Notes: a model not told the origin generated them from the sequence alone. Shown: positions 44,066 to 54,923, numbered from the stretch's first letter. The stretch: 64,000 nucleotides of DNA from Pseudoruegeria sp. HB172150 (GCF_013184805.1 NZ_JAATNG010000005.1:248001-312000), one strand, 5' to 3'. Numbers and translations: made by a program.

Positions 44066-44178
44066 GGGCACTCCGGTTTGGCTGCCGCTTGATGCGGCGC
44101 ACCGGGGCGGAGGTCAACCGATGTGTGCGGCACGGCCCCGGTCCGCGTCTCGTCAGACGAAATCTGCGCCGTCGAATG

Positions 44179-44982
44179 TCAGTGGGCGGCGGTAGCCACC
44201 GAGTCGACCAGCGAGCGGCCGCCATCGACGGTCAGCACCTGCCCGGTCATGAAGCCGGAGCCGTCCGAGGCCAGAAAGCGCGCGGTCTCGGCAACCTCGC
44301 CGGCACTGGCGATGCGCGCGAGCGGCGTGTTGCGGATGATCTCGTCGCGGCAGTTGGTTTCCTTGAGCGTGTCCTTCAGGCTGGCGCTCATCACCGAGCC
44401 CAGGGCCAGCGCGTTCACGCGGATCCGGTTCGGTGCGAGAACCACGGCCATCGCGCGGGTCATCTGTTCGACCGAAGCGCAGCTGATGGAATAGGCCAGC
44501 AGGTCGGGATGCGCGCGCTGGGAGGCGATCGAACTGAGGTTGACGATCGAGCCCTTGGGGGCGTCCGTGTCCTCTTCCGACTGCTTGATCATGCGTTTGG
44601 CCACAAGTTGCGTCAGCCGCAGGCTGGTCATCAGATTCTGGCGGATCAACATCTCGACAGCGTCGTCATCGGGGTTCAGCGGTTCGGACTCGGTGATCTG
44701 GCGGCTGCCGTTGATCAGGATGTCGACCCGGTCGAAGGCGTCGATGGTGGTCGAGAGAAGATTGGCAAGAGTCAGCTTTTCGCGCAGGTCGCCGGCGAAA
44801 TAGCGAACGTGGGAGTCGTCCTTGCCGGCGATGTCGCCGACCTCGGCCTCCAGCTTAGCCTCGTCCATGTCTGCAAAGACGACGTTGGCGTCCTGCTCCA
44901 TGAAATGGCGGGCGATGGCAAGGCCGACTCCGTTGGCGGCGCCAGTCACGATGGCGGTCTTGCCTGCGATTGAGAATGACAT
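44179..44982 (-). CDS. SDR-family protein with altered active site
   Basis: A 267-residue short-chain dehydrogenase-like protein. The cofactor loop TGAANGVGLAI is normal, but the active site is not. The motif at Tyr164 reads AYSISCASVEQ, so the lysine of Y-x-x-x-K is Cys168 (codon TGC). NNAG is replaced by INGSRQI (91-95). Serine in NLSSIAS is present. It may be a nucleotide-binding protein without dehydrogenase activity or use another mechanism. Otherwise it has the normal SDR length and C-terminus (FMTGQVLTVDGGRS). It lies 113 bases from hemF on the same strand. Confidence 0.82.
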   Translation of the reverse strand: MSFSIAGKTAIVTGAANGVGLAIARHFMEQDANVVFADMDEAKLEAEVGDIAGKDDSHVRYFAGDLREKLTLANLLSTTIDAFDRVDILINGSRQITESEPLNPDDDAVEMLIRQNLMTSLRLTQLVAKRMIKQSEEDTDAPKGSIVNLSSIASQRAHPDLLAYSISCASVEQMTRAMAVVLAPNRIRVNALALGSVMSASLKDTLKETNCRDEIIRNTPLARIASAGEVAETARFLASDGSGFMTGQVLTVDGGRSLVDSVATAAH

Positions 44983-45009
44983 GAGTGGTCCCTGATTCCT
45001 TCGGTCAGG

Positions 45010-46005
45010 TTAACGGGTCACACCGCGTGCCGCGACGGGCTTTGCGGCGGTGAGTATCTTGAAGCGGCCGGTGCTGTGGATTTCCTGCACTTCGCGGAAC
45101 CGGGCGCGGGTTTCGGCCTCGTATGGAAGATGGCGGTTGGCCACAAGCCAGAGACGGCCGGAGGGTTTCAGCATCGCGGCGGCTGCGGCGATGAAGCCAC
45201 GGCCAAGGGCCGGGTCTGCCGTGCGCGACTGGTGGAAAGGCGGATTGGTCACGACGGCGTCGAACGGCTCTTCCGGCGTGAAGTGCAGCGCGTCGGCCCA
45301 GTGGAACCGCGCGCGGGGGTCGGTGACGTTGCGGCGGGCGCATTCCAGCGCGGCATACTCCGCCTCGATCAGGTGAAGCTCCTCGACACCGTCGTGTTTC
45401 TGCAACTCGGCTGACAGATAACCCCAGCCGGCGCCGAGATCGGCAATGCGCTTTGGCAGCTTTTCGGGCAGGGCGGCGGCAAGGGCGGCGGAGCCCTCGT
45501 CGACCGCGTCGGCCGAAAAGATTCCGGGCGCTGTCACGAAGCCGCCGGCGATTTCGGTGCCCTTCGGATCGGCGGCCCATGCGGAGTAGTCTCCGGTTGC
45601 ACGGAACAGCTTGCCATGCGCCTTGGAGAGTACCTCGCCAACTTCTCCGGTCCTGCGGCACTCCTTCAGCAGGCTTTCGACACCGTCGACCTTCTGCCCG
45701 TCGACAATGACCATGCCGCCGGTCAGCGCCGCCGCTTCGGCGACCAGAGCGCGCGCCTCGGCCTTTGCCCGTGGGACGCAGACCAGTGCGGCGGCAAATT
45801 CGCCGGTGGGCGCGACCTGCGTGTCATACCCCTGCGCAGTGAAGACGTCGTAATCTGGGCGGAAACCCTGGATGACCTGCACGCGGTCCTTCGGCAGGGC
45901 GGACAGGTCCATATCTGCACGCGGCCGGAACACGGCGATGCGGCCGTCGTCCGGAATGGCGAAGACGCCGCCCTGCAGCGCTGTGGTCAGACGGGATCCA
46001 GACAT
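45010..46005 (-). CDS. Class I SAM-dependent methyltransferase, RsmC-like
   Basis: A 331-residue protein with an N-terminal degenerate domain and a C-terminal catalytic domain, the arrangement of RsmC (16S rRNA m2G1207). SAM binding is in IADLGAGWGYLSAEL and the N-methylation motif NPPF in AVVTNPPFHQSRTAD. The chosen ATG (46005) lies 16 bases after the clpS stop; an upstream frame was rejected. RsmC identity is likely but other rRNA or DNA guanine methyltransferases share the motifs. Confidence 0.83.
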   Translation of the reverse strand: MSGSRLTTALQGGVFAIPDDGRIAVFRPRADMDLSALPKDRVQVIQGFRPDYDVFTAQGYDTQVAPTGEFAAALVCVPRAKAEARALVAEAAALTGGMVIVDGQKVDGVESLLKECRRTGEVGEVLSKAHGKLFRATGDYSAWAADPKGTEIAGGFVTAPGIFSADAVDEGSAALAAALPEKLPKRIADLGAGWGYLSAELQKHDGVEELHLIEAEYAALECARRNVTDPRARFHWADALHFTPEEPFDAVVTNPPFHQSRTADPALGRGFIAAAAAMLKPSGRLWLVANRHLPYEAETRARFREVQEIHSTGRFKILTAAKPVAARGVTR

Positions 46006-46021
46006 GGGAGCGGGCCGTGCC

Positions 46022-46363
46022 CTACTCCTTTTCCATTGTGCACTGCAAAGGGTGCTGGTGGCGGCGGGCAAAATCCATCACCTGGCCGACCTTGGTTTCG
46101 GCAATCTCGAAGCTGAAGACGCCGACGACGGCGACGCCTTTCTTGTGAACCGTCAGCATCAGCTCGAAAGCCTGCGCGTGGTTCATGCCGAAGAAGCGTT
46201 CCAGAACGTGAACGACGAACTCCATCGGAGTGAAGTCGTCGTTGAGCAGAAGAACCTTGTAGAGCGGCGGACGTTTCGTTTTCGCACGCGTTTCAACAAC
46301 GACGCCGGTGTCACCGTCGTCATCGTTCTGGTTCTTGCTCATGATGAATGGCGAACGCGTCAC
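46022..46363 (-). CDS. clpS: ATP-dependent Clp protease adaptor ClpS
   Basis: A 113-residue adaptor that passes N-end-rule substrates to ClpAP. The core has [20 protein letters not shown] with the N-degron pocket residues, then [20 protein letters not shown]. The GTG at 46363 has GGAG nine bases upstream; an in-frame ATG at 46342 would give the shorter form MSKNQND. The disordered acidic start is usual for alphaproteobacterial ClpS. It precedes the methyltransferase gene. Confidence 0.95.
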   Translation of the reverse strand: MTRSPFIMSKNQNDDDGDTGVVVETRAKTKRPPLYKVLLLNDDFTPMEFVVHVLERFFGMNHAQAFELMLTVHKKGVAVVGVFSFEIAETKVGQVMDFARRHQHPLQCTMEKE

Positions 46364-46481
46364 GCGGGTTCACTCCATCGGCCGTCTGTGTTTGCTTGGA
46401 AGCGACTATATATGTTCCCGCCGACCCGTGAAAAGGGGGTCGGGCGCAGCTTTGGGCTGCAAGCGACGGTAAGGTACGGAA

Positions 46482-47180
46482 ATGGCGGAAACGTTAACCA
46501 CAATCGGCTTCGACGCGGACGACACGCTCTGGCACAACGAGCAGTTCTTCAAAATGACGCAGCAGCGATTCTCGGAGTTGCTGGCCGATTTCGCGGATGC
46601 CGAGCACCTGGATGCCAAGCTGCTGGCCGCCGAGCGGCGGAATGTCGGGCATTACGGGTTCGGGATCAAAGGCTTCGTGCTGTCGATGATCGAGACGGCC
46701 ATTGAGGTGACGGACGAGAAAGTGCCGGCGCGGGTGATTTCGGAGATCATCGCCGCGGGGCAGGAGATGCTGCGCCATCCCATCGAGTTGCTGCCGCACG
46801 CGAAGGAAGCGGTCGAGGCGGCGTCGGACCGGTTCCGTGTGCTGCTGATCACCAAGGGCGATCTGATCGATCAGGAACGCAAGCTGGCGCAATCGGGACT
46901 GGGCGAGTTGTTCGACGGGGTCGAGATCGTCTCGAACAAGACACCGGATGTCTACGCCCGGATTTTCGCGGAGCATGGCGATGGGCCTGCGAGGGCGATG
47001 ATGGTGGGCAACTCGATGAAGTCCGATGTGGTCCCCGCGATCAAAGCTGGCGCCTGGGGTGTCTTCGTGCCGCACGACCTGGCCTGGGCGCTGGAACACG
47101 AAGAACCGCCTGACGATCACGAGCGGTTTCGCGAGATCGAAACATTGGGTGGGCTGGTGTCACTTCTGGGCGGATTTTAA
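46482..47180 (+). CDS. HAD-superfamily hydrolase
   Basis: A 232-residue haloacid dehalogenase-like protein. Motif I is GFDADDTLWH (nucleophile and acid Asp), motif II the threonine in VLLITKGD, motif III a lysine near NKTPDVY, and motif IV VGNSMKSDVVPA. A helical cap lies between motifs I and II, as in phosphoglycolate-phosphatase-like members. It is divergent from clpS. Substrate unknown. Confidence 0.88.
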   Translation: MAETLTTIGFDADDTLWHNEQFFKMTQQRFSELLADFADAEHLDAKLLAAERRNVGHYGFGIKGFVLSMIETAIEVTDEKVPARVISEIIAAGQEMLRHPIELLPHAKEAVEAASDRFRVLLITKGDLIDQERKLAQSGLGELFDGVEIVSNKTPDVYARIFAEHGDGPARAMMVGNSMKSDVVPAIKAGAWGVFVPHDLAWALEHEEPPDDHERFREIETLGGLVSLLGGF

Positions 47181-47338
47181 TAAATTTCGAAGGTAGCATT
47201 TCCGCAACAGAGAAACATGTTGGTGGTTGGATTTGTGCATCCGCTACATGTTGACACCTCCTTTAAGAAGAAATTCAAAACCTTTGAAACTTCGGTATTT
47301 TCTCGTGATGGCTGTCGTGGTACCTTCTGGTTAATAAA

Positions 47339-47367
47339 TCGACCGGACGTCAGATCCGGCGTATAAC
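47339..47367 (+). promoter_or_regulatory. Possible promoter for the carboxypeptidase gene
   Basis: TCGACC (47339-47344) and TATAAC (47362-47367) are separated by 17 bases and match the standard -35 and -10 boxes at four and five of six positions. Upstream, TTAAGAAGAAATTCA near 47263 resembles a TTAA-N7-TTAA CtrA site at all but one base, but only by eye. Confidence 0.35.
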
Positions 47368-47391
47368 GAGGCAGTACGGGATAGGGACGTG

Positions 47392-48960
47392 ATGGTGCGT
47401 CTATGGCAGTGGGTCCGCCTGGGCCTGTTCTTCATTTCTGTGGCTTTGGTTCTGTCGGGACCAGCAGGTGCGGCACCTTATGCGGCGCTGGTTATGGACA
47501 TGCGATCGGGCGAGGTCCTGCATTCCGAGAACGCGGATACGCGTCTGCACCCGGCCTCTCTTACCAAAATGATGACGCTCTACCTCGCCTTCCAGGCGGT
47601 CGAGCATGGCGAGCTGACGATGGACACCGTCATCACGGTGTCGAACAAGGCGGCATCGGAGCCTCCTTCGAAACTGGGCCTGCGGGCCGGACAGAAGATC
47701 AAGCTGCGCTACCTGGTCCGCGCGGCCTCGGTGAAGTCGGCGAACGACGCCGCCACCGCGATCGGCGAGGCGATTGCCGGATCGGAAGCGGCCTTTGCCC
47801 GCCGGATGAACCGTACCGCCAAGGCGCTGGGCATGACGCGGACGACCTTCAAGAACGCACACGGGCTGACCGAGGAAGGGCACCTGTCCACCGCGCGGGA
47901 CATGACGCTTCTGGGCCGTCATCTGTTCTTCGACTATCCGGAATACTACAACCTGTTCTCGCGCATGACGACCGACGCGGGAATGCGCGAAGTGGCAAAC
48001 ACCAACCGCCGCTTCCTTGGCTCCTACAAAGGCGCCGACGGGATCAAGACCGGGTATACGCGCGCGGCGGGCTTCAACCTCGTCGCTTCGGCCGAGCGCG
48101 GCAGCGAACGGATCATCGCGACGATGTTCGGCGGACGGTCTTCGGCGCAGCGGAACGAGCAGGTGTCTAAGCTGCTCGACCTTGGTTTCAAGCGTGCGCC
48201 GACCCGTGTTGCCCTGCGCAAACCGGCGAAGCCGGCCTATGACTCTTCCTTTCGCGAATACGCTGCGTATGAGGAAGAAGGTGGTGCGGGTAAGACGATC
48301 CGACTGATCAAGGCACCTTCGAAGAGCCCGTTCCCGGTTCTTCGGCCCGGGCCGGCGTCTGTTGAGCCGCCGGAGGAAATGCTGGTCGCGATGGCAGAGA
48401 CGATCGCGGAAACAGTCACGGCAGTTACCGCCACAGTTGCCAAAACACCTCCGGCACTACCTGAAACCGCGCTGGCGCCGCCGCCGATGAAACCTGATTT
48501 TCAGCCGGTCTCCAACGTGGGTATCGATGCCGGTGTCGAGGTTGCCATGGCCGATGTCGCGAGCGATGTGATCCCGGAAGGTGACGTCGTGGAGGAGGTT
48601 ACCGAAAACGAGGTCGCCTTCGCGCCGGTTCCGCGGCCGGACGAGCTGATGGAACATGTAGAAGAGGCTGGCGATGCCGACGAGGCGCCGGTTGTGGTGG
48701 AACGGCTGTCGACGAGCGGTGACCGCCATTGGGGAATCAATGTCGGACGCTATCCCACCGAGTTCCAGGCGGAGCGTGTTCTGCTGCAGACCGCGCTGAC
48801 CGAACTGGGCACGCTGGACGAGGCGCTGCGCAAGGTGAAGCGCAGTTCCCAGGGCTTCGACGCGAATTTCGTCGGAATGACGCAGGATGGCGCCGCTCTC
48901 GCCTGCCGCCGTCTGGTGGCACGCAACATCGAGTGCGCTACGCTGGGGCCGGCATCGTAA
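47392..48960 (+). CDS. D-alanyl-D-alanine carboxypeptidase with SPOR domain
   Basis: A 522-residue penicillin-binding protein (PBP5/6 class). A signal peptide (LGLFFISVALVLSGPAGA) precedes the peptidase domain. The catalytic Ser56 is in PASLTK, S-x-N in KSANDAA and KTG in GIKTGYTRAAG. A long acidic, Pro/Ala-rich linker follows, then a C-terminal SPOR domain (HWGINVGRYPTEFQAERVLL) that would bind denuded glycan at the septum. The enzyme trims the fifth residue of peptidoglycan stem peptides. The ATG has AGGGA five bases upstream; the GTG just before it is inside the frame. Confidence 0.93.
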   Translation: MVRLWQWVRLGLFFISVALVLSGPAGAAPYAALVMDMRSGEVLHSENADTRLHPASLTKMMTLYLAFQAVEHGELTMDTVITVSNKAASEPPSKLGLRAGQKIKLRYLVRAASVKSANDAATAIGEAIAGSEAAFARRMNRTAKALGMTRTTFKNAHGLTEEGHLSTARDMTLLGRHLFFDYPEYYNLFSRMTTDAGMREVANTNRRFLGSYKGADGIKTGYTRAAGFNLVASAERGSERIIATMFGGRSSAQRNEQVSKLLDLGFKRAPTRVALRKPAKPAYDSSFREYAAYEEEGGAGKTIRLIKAPSKSPFPVLRPGPASVEPPEEMLVAMAETIAETVTAVTATVAKTPPALPETALAPPPMKPDFQPVSNVGIDAGVEVAMADVASDVIPEGDVVEEVTENEVAFAPVPRPDELMEHVEEAGDADEAPVVVERLSTSGDRHWGINVGRYPTEFQAERVLLQTALTELGTLDEALRKVKRSSQGFDANFVGMTQDGAALACRRLVARNIECATLGPAS

Positions 48961-48995
48961 ACTGGCCAGACGACAGATTTGTGGAACAACAGCTC

Positions 48996-49014
48996 GGGGC
49001 GCAGTTTGCGCCCC
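48996..49014. terminator. Hairpin between convergent genes
   Basis: GGGGCGCA (48996-49003) and TGCGCCCC (49007-49014) form a perfect stem around GTT, 35 bases after the carboxypeptidase stop and 77 before the end of the convergent yejF-like gene. It may end transcripts from both sides, though the T-run is poor. Confidence 0.5.
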
Positions 49015-49090
49015 GCTTGCATTATTCCAGTGTTGAATGTTGATCGCACCCCGAAATAGCGTGGAAAATTTCAACTATCGGACGAATACG

Positions 49091-50698
49091 TCAAGCAACA
49101 GCACCTTCTGCGTGCAGGTCAAAAGCAGCCGCCATTAGCTGTTTCGTATAATCGGTCTTCGGATTCTCGAAGATCTCGACGGCGTCTCCGGCTTCGACAA
49201 CATCGCCCTGTTTCATGACCATGACCTTGTGGGACAGCGCCCGTACCACTTTCAGGTCGTGCGAGATGAAGAGGTAGGCCAACCCGTACTTTTCCTGCAG
49301 TCGCCGCAGCAGAGCGACGATCTGGACCTGCACGGTCATGTCCAAAGCAGAAGTGGGTTCGTCCAGAACTACCAGCCTGGGCCGCAAAACCATGGCCCGG
49401 GCGATAGCGATCCGCTGGCGCTGGCCGCCGGAGAATTCGTGGGGATACCGGTCCATCATGGACGGTTCCAGCCCTACCTCGGTCATGATTTCGGAGACCA
49501 GTTGGCGTTCCGGCCGGCCGTCGCCGACGCGGTGGATCTTCAGGCCTTCTGCGATGATCTGTTCCACGGTCATGCGCGGGCTGAGTGAACCATAGGGATC
49601 CTGGAACACGATCTGCATGTCGCTGCGCAAGGGCCGCATTGCGGTGCCGCTCATCTCGTGGATGCCCTTGCCCATGAAGCGGATCGGTCCATCACTGGAA
49701 ATCAGCCGCATGATCGCCATCGCCAGCGTGGTCTTGCCCGAGCCGCTTTCGCCGACAATGCCCACGGTTTCGCCTGCCCGCACGGTCAGTGTGGCGTCGT
49801 TGACCGCCTTCACATGGCCGACGACGCGGCGCAGAAGCCCGCGCTGGATCGGGAACCAGATGCGCAGATGCTCGGTTTCGGCGATGGTCTCCGCACCTTC
49901 CGGGACCGGGCTGGGCCTTCCCGCAGCCTCGGCGCTTAGCAGCATCTTCGTGTACGCGTGCTGCGGGTTGTCGAAGATTTCCTTCGTCACTCCCTGCTCG
50001 ACGATCTCGCCGTCTTTCATCACGCAGACCCGGTCAGCAAAGCGGCGCACGATGGTCAGGTCATGGGTGATGAACAGAAGGCTCATGCCTTCCCCGTCCT
50101 TCAGTTCCGCCAGCAACTCGAGGATCTGTGCCTGGATCGTGACGTCGAGCGCCGTAGTCGGTTCGTCCGCGATCAGCAGGTCCGGACCGTTGGCGAGAGC
50201 CATGGCGATCATCACCCGCTGCCGCTGCCCGCCGGACAGCTGGTGAGGATAATCGGCCAGACGGCTTTCGGGGTCACGGATGCCGACCTTGTCCAGCAGC
50301 TCGATGATCTTGGCGCGGACGGCGGTGCCTTCGAGGCCTTGATGCAGTTCAATCGACTCCCGCAACTGCTTTTCCAGCGTGTGGAGCGGGTTCAGCGAGG
50401 TCATCGGCTCCTGGAAGATGAAGCTGATATCGTTGCCACGCACCTTGCGCAGATGCGCGTCGGAGGCGCCGACCATCTGTTCGCCCTTGTAGCTGACGGA
50501 ACCGGTGACATCAGAGCTGTCCGGCAGAAGCGAAACCGTCGACAGGGCCGTCACCGACTTGCCGGAACCGGATTCGCCCACCAGCGCGACCGTTTCGCCC
50601 TTGTCCACATGGAAGGAGACACCACGCACGGCCTGTACGTTGTTGCCGTCCTGCCGGAAGGCGATAGTCAGGTTCTTCACGTCGAGCATGCGGGTCAT
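49091..50698 (-). CDS. yejF: Dual ATPase of a peptide ABC transporter (YejF-like)
   Basis: A 535-residue protein with two complete ABC domains. The first has [29 protein letters not shown] and [12 protein letters not shown]; the second has [29 protein letters not shown] and [12 protein letters not shown]. Both carry the Opp/Dpp-type C-terminal extension. This fused arrangement is that of YejF, which powers import of microcin C-like peptides and oligopeptides. The start overlaps the yejE stop as ATGA. Confidence 0.93.
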   Translation of the reverse strand: MTRMLDVKNLTIAFRQDGNNVQAVRGVSFHVDKGETVALVGESGSGKSVTALSTVSLLPDSSDVTGSVSYKGEQMVGASDAHLRKVRGNDISFIFQEPMTSLNPLHTLEKQLRESIELHQGLEGTAVRAKIIELLDKVGIRDPESRLADYPHQLSGGQRQRVMIAMALANGPDLLIADEPTTALDVTIQAQILELLAELKDGEGMSLLFITHDLTIVRRFADRVCVMKDGEIVEQGVTKEIFDNPQHAYTKMLLSAEAAGRPSPVPEGAETIAETEHLRIWFPIQRGLLRRVVGHVKAVNDATLTVRAGETVGIVGESGSGKTTLAMAIMRLISSDGPIRFMGKGIHEMSGTAMRPLRSDMQIVFQDPYGSLSPRMTVEQIIAEGLKIHRVGDGRPERQLVSEIMTEVGLEPSMMDRYPHEFSGGQRQRIAIARAMVLRPRLVVLDEPTSALDMTVQVQIVALLRRLQEKYGLAYLFISHDLKVVRALSHKVMVMKQGDVVEAGDAVEIFENPKTDYTKQLMAAAFDLHAEGAVA

Positions 50699-51927
50699 GT
50701 GAAGGTCTTCCTCGGGTCGAAGGCATCCCGGACGCCTTCAAAGATGAACACCAGCAGCGACAGCATGATCGCGAAGGTGAAGAAGGCGGTGAAGCCCAGC
50801 CAGGGCGCCTGAAGGTTCTGCTTCGCCTGAAGCGTCAGTTCACCCAGCGACGGGGCGGAGGACGGCAAACCGAAACCCAGAAAGTCCAGCGAGGCCAGCG
50901 TGCCGATGGTGCCGGTGATGATGAAGGGCAGCATGGTCAGCGTCGCCACCATCGCGTTTGGCAGCATGTGGCGGAACATGATGGTCCAGTTCCCGACGCC
51001 AAGCGCGCGGGCGGCCCGCACGTATTCGAAGTTCCGCGCACGCAGGAACTCCGCGCGGACCACGCCGACCAGGGCGGGCCAGCCGAACAGCGCCGTCAGG
51101 AAGACCAGCAGCCAGAAACTTCGGCCCAGGATCGCGAACATGATGATGATGATGTAAAGCGACGGTGTACTGACCCAGATCTCGATCAGTCGCTGGAACA
51201 CAAGGTCCAGCCAGCCCCCGAAGAAGCCCTGCACCGCCCCTGCGATGATACCGATCACGCTGGCTATAGAGGTTACGATGATTGTGAACAGGATCGACAG
51301 GCGGAAGCCGTAGATCACCCGCGCCAGAACGTCGCGCGCAGTATCGTCGGTGCCAAGCCAATGCACGCTGTCGGGCGGCGAAGGAGCGGTGCCGTCGATG
51401 TCGTTGATCGTATTGTAAGAGAACGGAATTGGGGGCCAGACCAGCCAGCCACGCTCGATCTCCTCTCCGTCCACCACTCCGGTCTGTGCCTGCTCGATGA
51501 TACCTTCCGGATCGTCGAAGCAGGTGTCGAGCCCGCCGGAGATGATCAGGCACTGCACCTCGATATCGGAATAGACCGCCTCTGTCCGGAAATCGCCGCC
51601 AAAGGCGGTTTCCGGGTAGAACCGGAAGATCGGCATGTGAAGCTGGCCGCGATAGCTGACGAGGATCGGCTTGTCGTTGGCGATGAACTCGGCAAACAGC
51701 GTCAGGCCGAACAGGATCCCGAAGATGATCAGGGACCACAGGGCGCGGCGGTTGCGTTTGAAGTTGCGCCAGCGGCGCTGGTTCAGCGGCGACAGCCACA
51801 TCCGTTTGCGCTGAACCGGCGGCGGAGGTGCGCCTGGATCGCCGGGGGTCGGCTCCGGCTGCGGTTCCGGCCTTGGCTCGTCCGGCGAGGTTGGCTTGGG
51901 ACGGTACTGATCGTCTGGCATCGCCAT
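50695..51927 (-). CDS. yejE: Peptide ABC transporter permease (YejE-like)
   Basis: A 410-residue permease. An extended proline-rich cytoplasmic start (PDEPRPEPQPEPTPGDPG) and basic NQRRWRNFKRNRRALWS lead to helix 1; a large periplasmic loop with cysteines (VQCLIISGGLDTCFDDPEG) follows. The EAA loop is ARALGVGNWTIMFRHMLPNA. Long N-terminal and loop regions are typical of YejE. I chose ATG 51927 with GGAGGG five bases upstream. The yejB stop is just before it. Confidence 0.92.
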   Translation of the reverse strand: MAMPDDQYRPKPTSPDEPRPEPQPEPTPGDPGAPPPPVQRKRMWLSPLNQRRWRNFKRNRRALWSLIIFGILFGLTLFAEFIANDKPILVSYRGQLHMPIFRFYPETAFGGDFRTEAVYSDIEVQCLIISGGLDTCFDDPEGIIEQAQTGVVDGEEIERGWLVWPPIPFSYNTINDIDGTAPSPPDSVHWLGTDDTARDVLARVIYGFRLSILFTIIVTSIASVIGIIAGAVQGFFGGWLDLVFQRLIEIWVSTPSLYIIIIMFAILGRSFWLLVFLTALFGWPALVGVVRAEFLRARNFEYVRAARALGVGNWTIMFRHMLPNAMVATLTMLPFIITGTIGTLASLDFLGFGLPSSAPSLGELTLQAKQNLQAPWLGFTAFFTFAIMLSLLVFIFEGVRDAFDPRKTFT

Positions 51928-51928
51928 C

Positions 51929-53023
51929 TCAGCCCTCCCTTTTTTCGAAATCGATACGCGGATCCACGAAGACATACATAAGGTCCGAGATGATCCCGAT
52001 AACCAGAGACATCAGCCCGAATACAAAGAGCGTGCCGAAGATCACCGGGTAATCGCGGGCGACGGCAGCCTCGAAGCCAAGGCGGCCGAGCCCATCGAGA
52101 GAGAAGATCGTCTCGATGATGATCGAGCCGGAGAAGAACACGCCGATGAACACCGCCGGGAATCCGGCGATCACGATCAGCATCGCATTGCGGAAGACGT
52201 GACCATAAAGGACCCGACGCTCGGACAGGCCTTTTGCCCGCGCGGTGACGACATACTGCTTCTTGACCTCGTCGAGGAAGCTGTTCTTCGTCAGCAGCGT
52301 AAGGGTGGCGAAGCTGGAGATCAGCGAGGCGACGACAGGCAGGGTGATGTGCCACATGTAGTCGAGGATCTTGCCAATCAGCGACAGTTCTTCCCAGTTG
52401 TCGGAGGTCAGGCCCCGCAGCGGGAAGATCTTCCAGTATGAGCCGCCGGCAAACAGGACCAGCAGCAGGATCGCGAACAGGAAGCCAGGGATCGCATAGC
52501 CCACGATGATCGCGCTGGACGTCCAGGTGTCGAAGCTGGTGCCGTCCTTGACGGCCTTGCGTATGCCCAGCGGGATCGAGATCAGGTAGGCGATCAGCGT
52601 CGACCAGAGGCCCAGAGAGATCGAGACCGGCATCTTCTCGATGATCAAGTCCACCACCGAGATCGACCGGAAATAGCTCTCTCCGAAGTCGAAATGCAGG
52701 TAGTTCCACATCATCGTCAGGAACCGTTCGAGCGGCGGCTTGTCAAAGCCGAATTCCTTTTCCAGCTCTTCGATGAAATCCGGCGGCAGGCCGCGAGAGC
52801 CGAGGTACCGGTCGCCCGCGCTGCCGCTGGTCGCACTGTTCTGCGCCGCTTCGCTGCCGCCGCCGGCGATGGATTCAAACACGTTCCCTTCGCCCTCGAG
52901 GTTGGCGATGATCTGTTCGATCGGGCCACCGGGGACGAACTGGGTCAGGGTGAAGTTGACGATCATGATCCCCAAAAGCGTGGGGATCACGAGCAGGAAA
53001 CGTCGAAGGATATAGGCTCCCAA
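51929..53023 (-). CDS. yejB: Peptide ABC transporter permease (YejB-like)
   Basis: A 364-residue permease starting [20 protein letters not shown], with the usual N-terminal membrane helix of OppB/DppB proteins. It has a periplasmic insert ([20 protein letters not shown]) and a conserved EAA loop in [20 protein letters not shown]. It lies 19 bases after the solute-binding gene and two bases from yejE, in one operon. Confidence 0.93.
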   Translation of the reverse strand: MGAYILRRFLLVIPTLLGIMIVNFTLTQFVPGGPIEQIIANLEGEGNVFESIAGGGSEAAQNSATSGSAGDRYLGSRGLPPDFIEELEKEFGFDKPPLERFLTMMWNYLHFDFGESYFRSISVVDLIIEKMPVSISLGLWSTLIAYLISIPLGIRKAVKDGTSFDTWTSSAIIVGYAIPGFLFAILLLVLFAGGSYWKIFPLRGLTSDNWEELSLIGKILDYMWHITLPVVASLISSFATLTLLTKNSFLDEVKKQYVVTARAKGLSERRVLYGHVFRNAMLIVIAGFPAVFIGVFFSGSIIIETIFSLDGLGRLGFEAAVARDYPVIFGTLFVFGLMSLVIGIISDLMYVFVDPRIDFEKREG

Positions 53024-53042
53024 GGGGCGGGGCTCCGTTCGC

Positions 53043-54923
53043 TCAGTTGATCGCGCCGGCGGCGCGCAGCTCTTTGGCAGCGTCCTCGTCGTACCACCAG
53101 AAGCTCAGGGTTCCGAGCGAATAGGGCGGCAGAGAGTCGGGATGGCGGTACATGTTGTAATAAGCCACCGTGTAGCTGTCCTTGAACCACTGTGGCACCC
53201 AGAACCCGATCGAACGCAGAACGCGGTCAAGCGCGTGGGTCGCCGTGGTCAGTTCTTCCAGCGTCTCGGCGTCGATGACGGCCGGCAGCAGGCGGTCGAC
53301 AGCCGGGTCCTGCAGGCCCATCAGGTTGCGTGAGCTGTCGCCCGCGGTTTCCGAGGCGTACCACTGCTTCAGCCCCGCGCCGGGTTCGAACCCCATGTCG
53401 AAGGTATGCGACACGAGGTCATAGTCGCCGTCACGGCGGCGGTCGACATATTGCGAGATGTCCACCCGCTCCAGCTTGGCATCGATGCCGATGGACCGGA
53501 GATTGTCGATGAATGGGTTGATGATGCGGTCGAAGGCCGGGCTGTAGTTGAGGATCACCAGCGACAGATCCTTGCCGTCCTTCTCGCGCATCCCGTCGGA
53601 GCCGGCAATCCAGCCGGCTTCTTCAAGCAGGTTGAGCGCCTGGCGTCGCGCGCGCCGGGAGGGCAGATTTTCCGTAGCTTCGTTCTCTGGCGCCATCACA
53701 ACTTCGTCGGTCAGGATCGACTCGGGTAGCAGGCCCTCGTCCACCAGCGGCTGCAGCAGGGCCAGTTCCCCTTCGGAAGGAGTGCCCGTCGCTTCGAGGT
53801 CGGAGTTTTCCCAGAACGAGTTCACTCGTTCGTACAGGTTGTAGAACAGTTTTTCATTCGACCATTCGAAATTGAACATCAGCCGCACGGCTTCGCGTAC
53901 GCGCGGGTCCTGCCATTTCTCGTCGCGCAGGTTGAACACCCAGGATTGCGCGGATCCGATGTTACCGTCAGGCAGTTCAGCCTTGATGGCCCAGCCTTTG
54001 TCGAGGGCCTCGAAATCATAGGCAGTGGCCCAGTCCTTCGAGTTGTTCTCTGTGCGGTAGCCGTATTCGCCTGCCTTGAATGCCTCGAGCGCGGCGGAAC
54101 TGTCGGCGAAGTACTCGTAGCGGACGGTGTCGAAGTTGTACTGGCCGATGTTGAATGGGTTATCGGCACCCCAGTAGTTCGGGTTTCGGCCATAGATCAC
54201 CTGCCGGCCGGGATCGAAACTCTCCACGATGTAGGGCCCGGTGCTCATGAACGGCTCGAGCGTGGATTCGTCGATCCGCGCACCGGTTTCTTCGAACCAT
54301 TTCTTGGAGAAGACGACGCTGCCGCTGCCAGCGAACTGGATCGCCTCGCGGCGCGGCGCCTCGTCGGTGAAGGTGAATTTCACACGTTGCGGATCAAGGA
54401 CCTCGACGTTCTCGTAGTAGGCGTTGAAGATATTGCGGTATTCCGCGATGCCCTGTTCCAGGAACAACTGGTGGGTAAAGGCCACATCCTCGGCCGTCAT
54501 CGGCGAACCGTCCGAGAAGGTCACGTCGTCGCGCAGGTTGAAGATCACCCAGTCGCGGCTTTCCGGATACTCCATCGTGGTGCAGAGGTAACAGTAGGCG
54601 GTGTAGACGTCATCCGCCGTGCCCACGAGGATGCTTTCGTACATCAGGCTCATGCCGTCGGCGGCGACGCCTTTGCGGGTGTAGTTGTTGAAGCTGTCGA
54701 AGCCGCCCTGTGCCCATGTGCTGAACTCCCCGCCTTTCGGTGCGTCAGGATTCACATAGTCGAGATGCTCGAACTCCGGCCCGTATTTCGGTTCGCCGAA
54801 ATTGGTGATCGCATGGGTGACGATCACATCCTCTTCCTGCGCTGTTGCGATCGTGGCCGTCCCAAGGGACAGCACGGGCAGCATCAGAAGACGCGGGATA
54901 AGGGGAATGGGGCGGACGGACAT
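53043..54923 (-). CDS. yejA: Periplasmic peptide-binding protein (YejA-like)
   Basis: A 626-residue solute-binding protein of the SBP_bac_5 family. A signal peptide ends near ATIATAQE; the mature protein has [40 protein letters not shown] and later [20 protein letters not shown]. The size (over 600 residues) and the YejA-type opening suit a binder of longer peptides or microcin C-like cargo. ATG 54923 has AAGGAG six bases upstream; an earlier frame start is unlikely. First gene of yejABEF. Confidence 0.92.
   Translation of the reverse strand: MSVRPIPLIPRLLMLPVLSLGTATIATAQEEDVIVTHAITNFGEPKYGPEFEHLDYVNPDAPKGGEFSTWAQGGFDSFNNYTRKGVAADGMSLMYESILVGTADDVYTAYCYLCTTMEYPESRDWVIFNLRDDVTFSDGSPMTAEDVAFTHQLFLEQGIAEYRNIFNAYYENVEVLDPQRVKFTFTDEAPRREAIQFAGSGSVVFSKKWFEETGARIDESTLEPFMSTGPYIVESFDPGRQVIYGRNPNYWGADNPFNIGQYNFDTVRYEYFADSSAALEAFKAGEYGYRTENNSKDWATAYDFEALDKGWAIKAELPDGNIGSAQSWVFNLRDEKWQDPRVREAVRLMFNFEWSNEKLFYNLYERVNSFWENSDLEATGTPSEGELALLQPLVDEGLLPESILTDEVVMAPENEATENLPSRRARRQALNLLEEAGWIAGSDGMREKDGKDLSLVILNYSPAFDRIINPFIDNLRSIGIDAKLERVDISQYVDRRRDGDYDLVSHTFDMGFEPGAGLKQWYASETAGDSSRNLMGLQDPAVDRLLPAVIDAETLEELTTATHALDRVLRSIGFWVPQWFKDSYTVAYYNMYRHPDSLPPYSLGTLSFWWYDEDAAKELRAAGAIN

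Noticed and set aside
44072-44178. An FNR-type site upstream of hemF
   Set aside because: TTGAT occurs but is not followed by the ATCAA half-site at the right distance.
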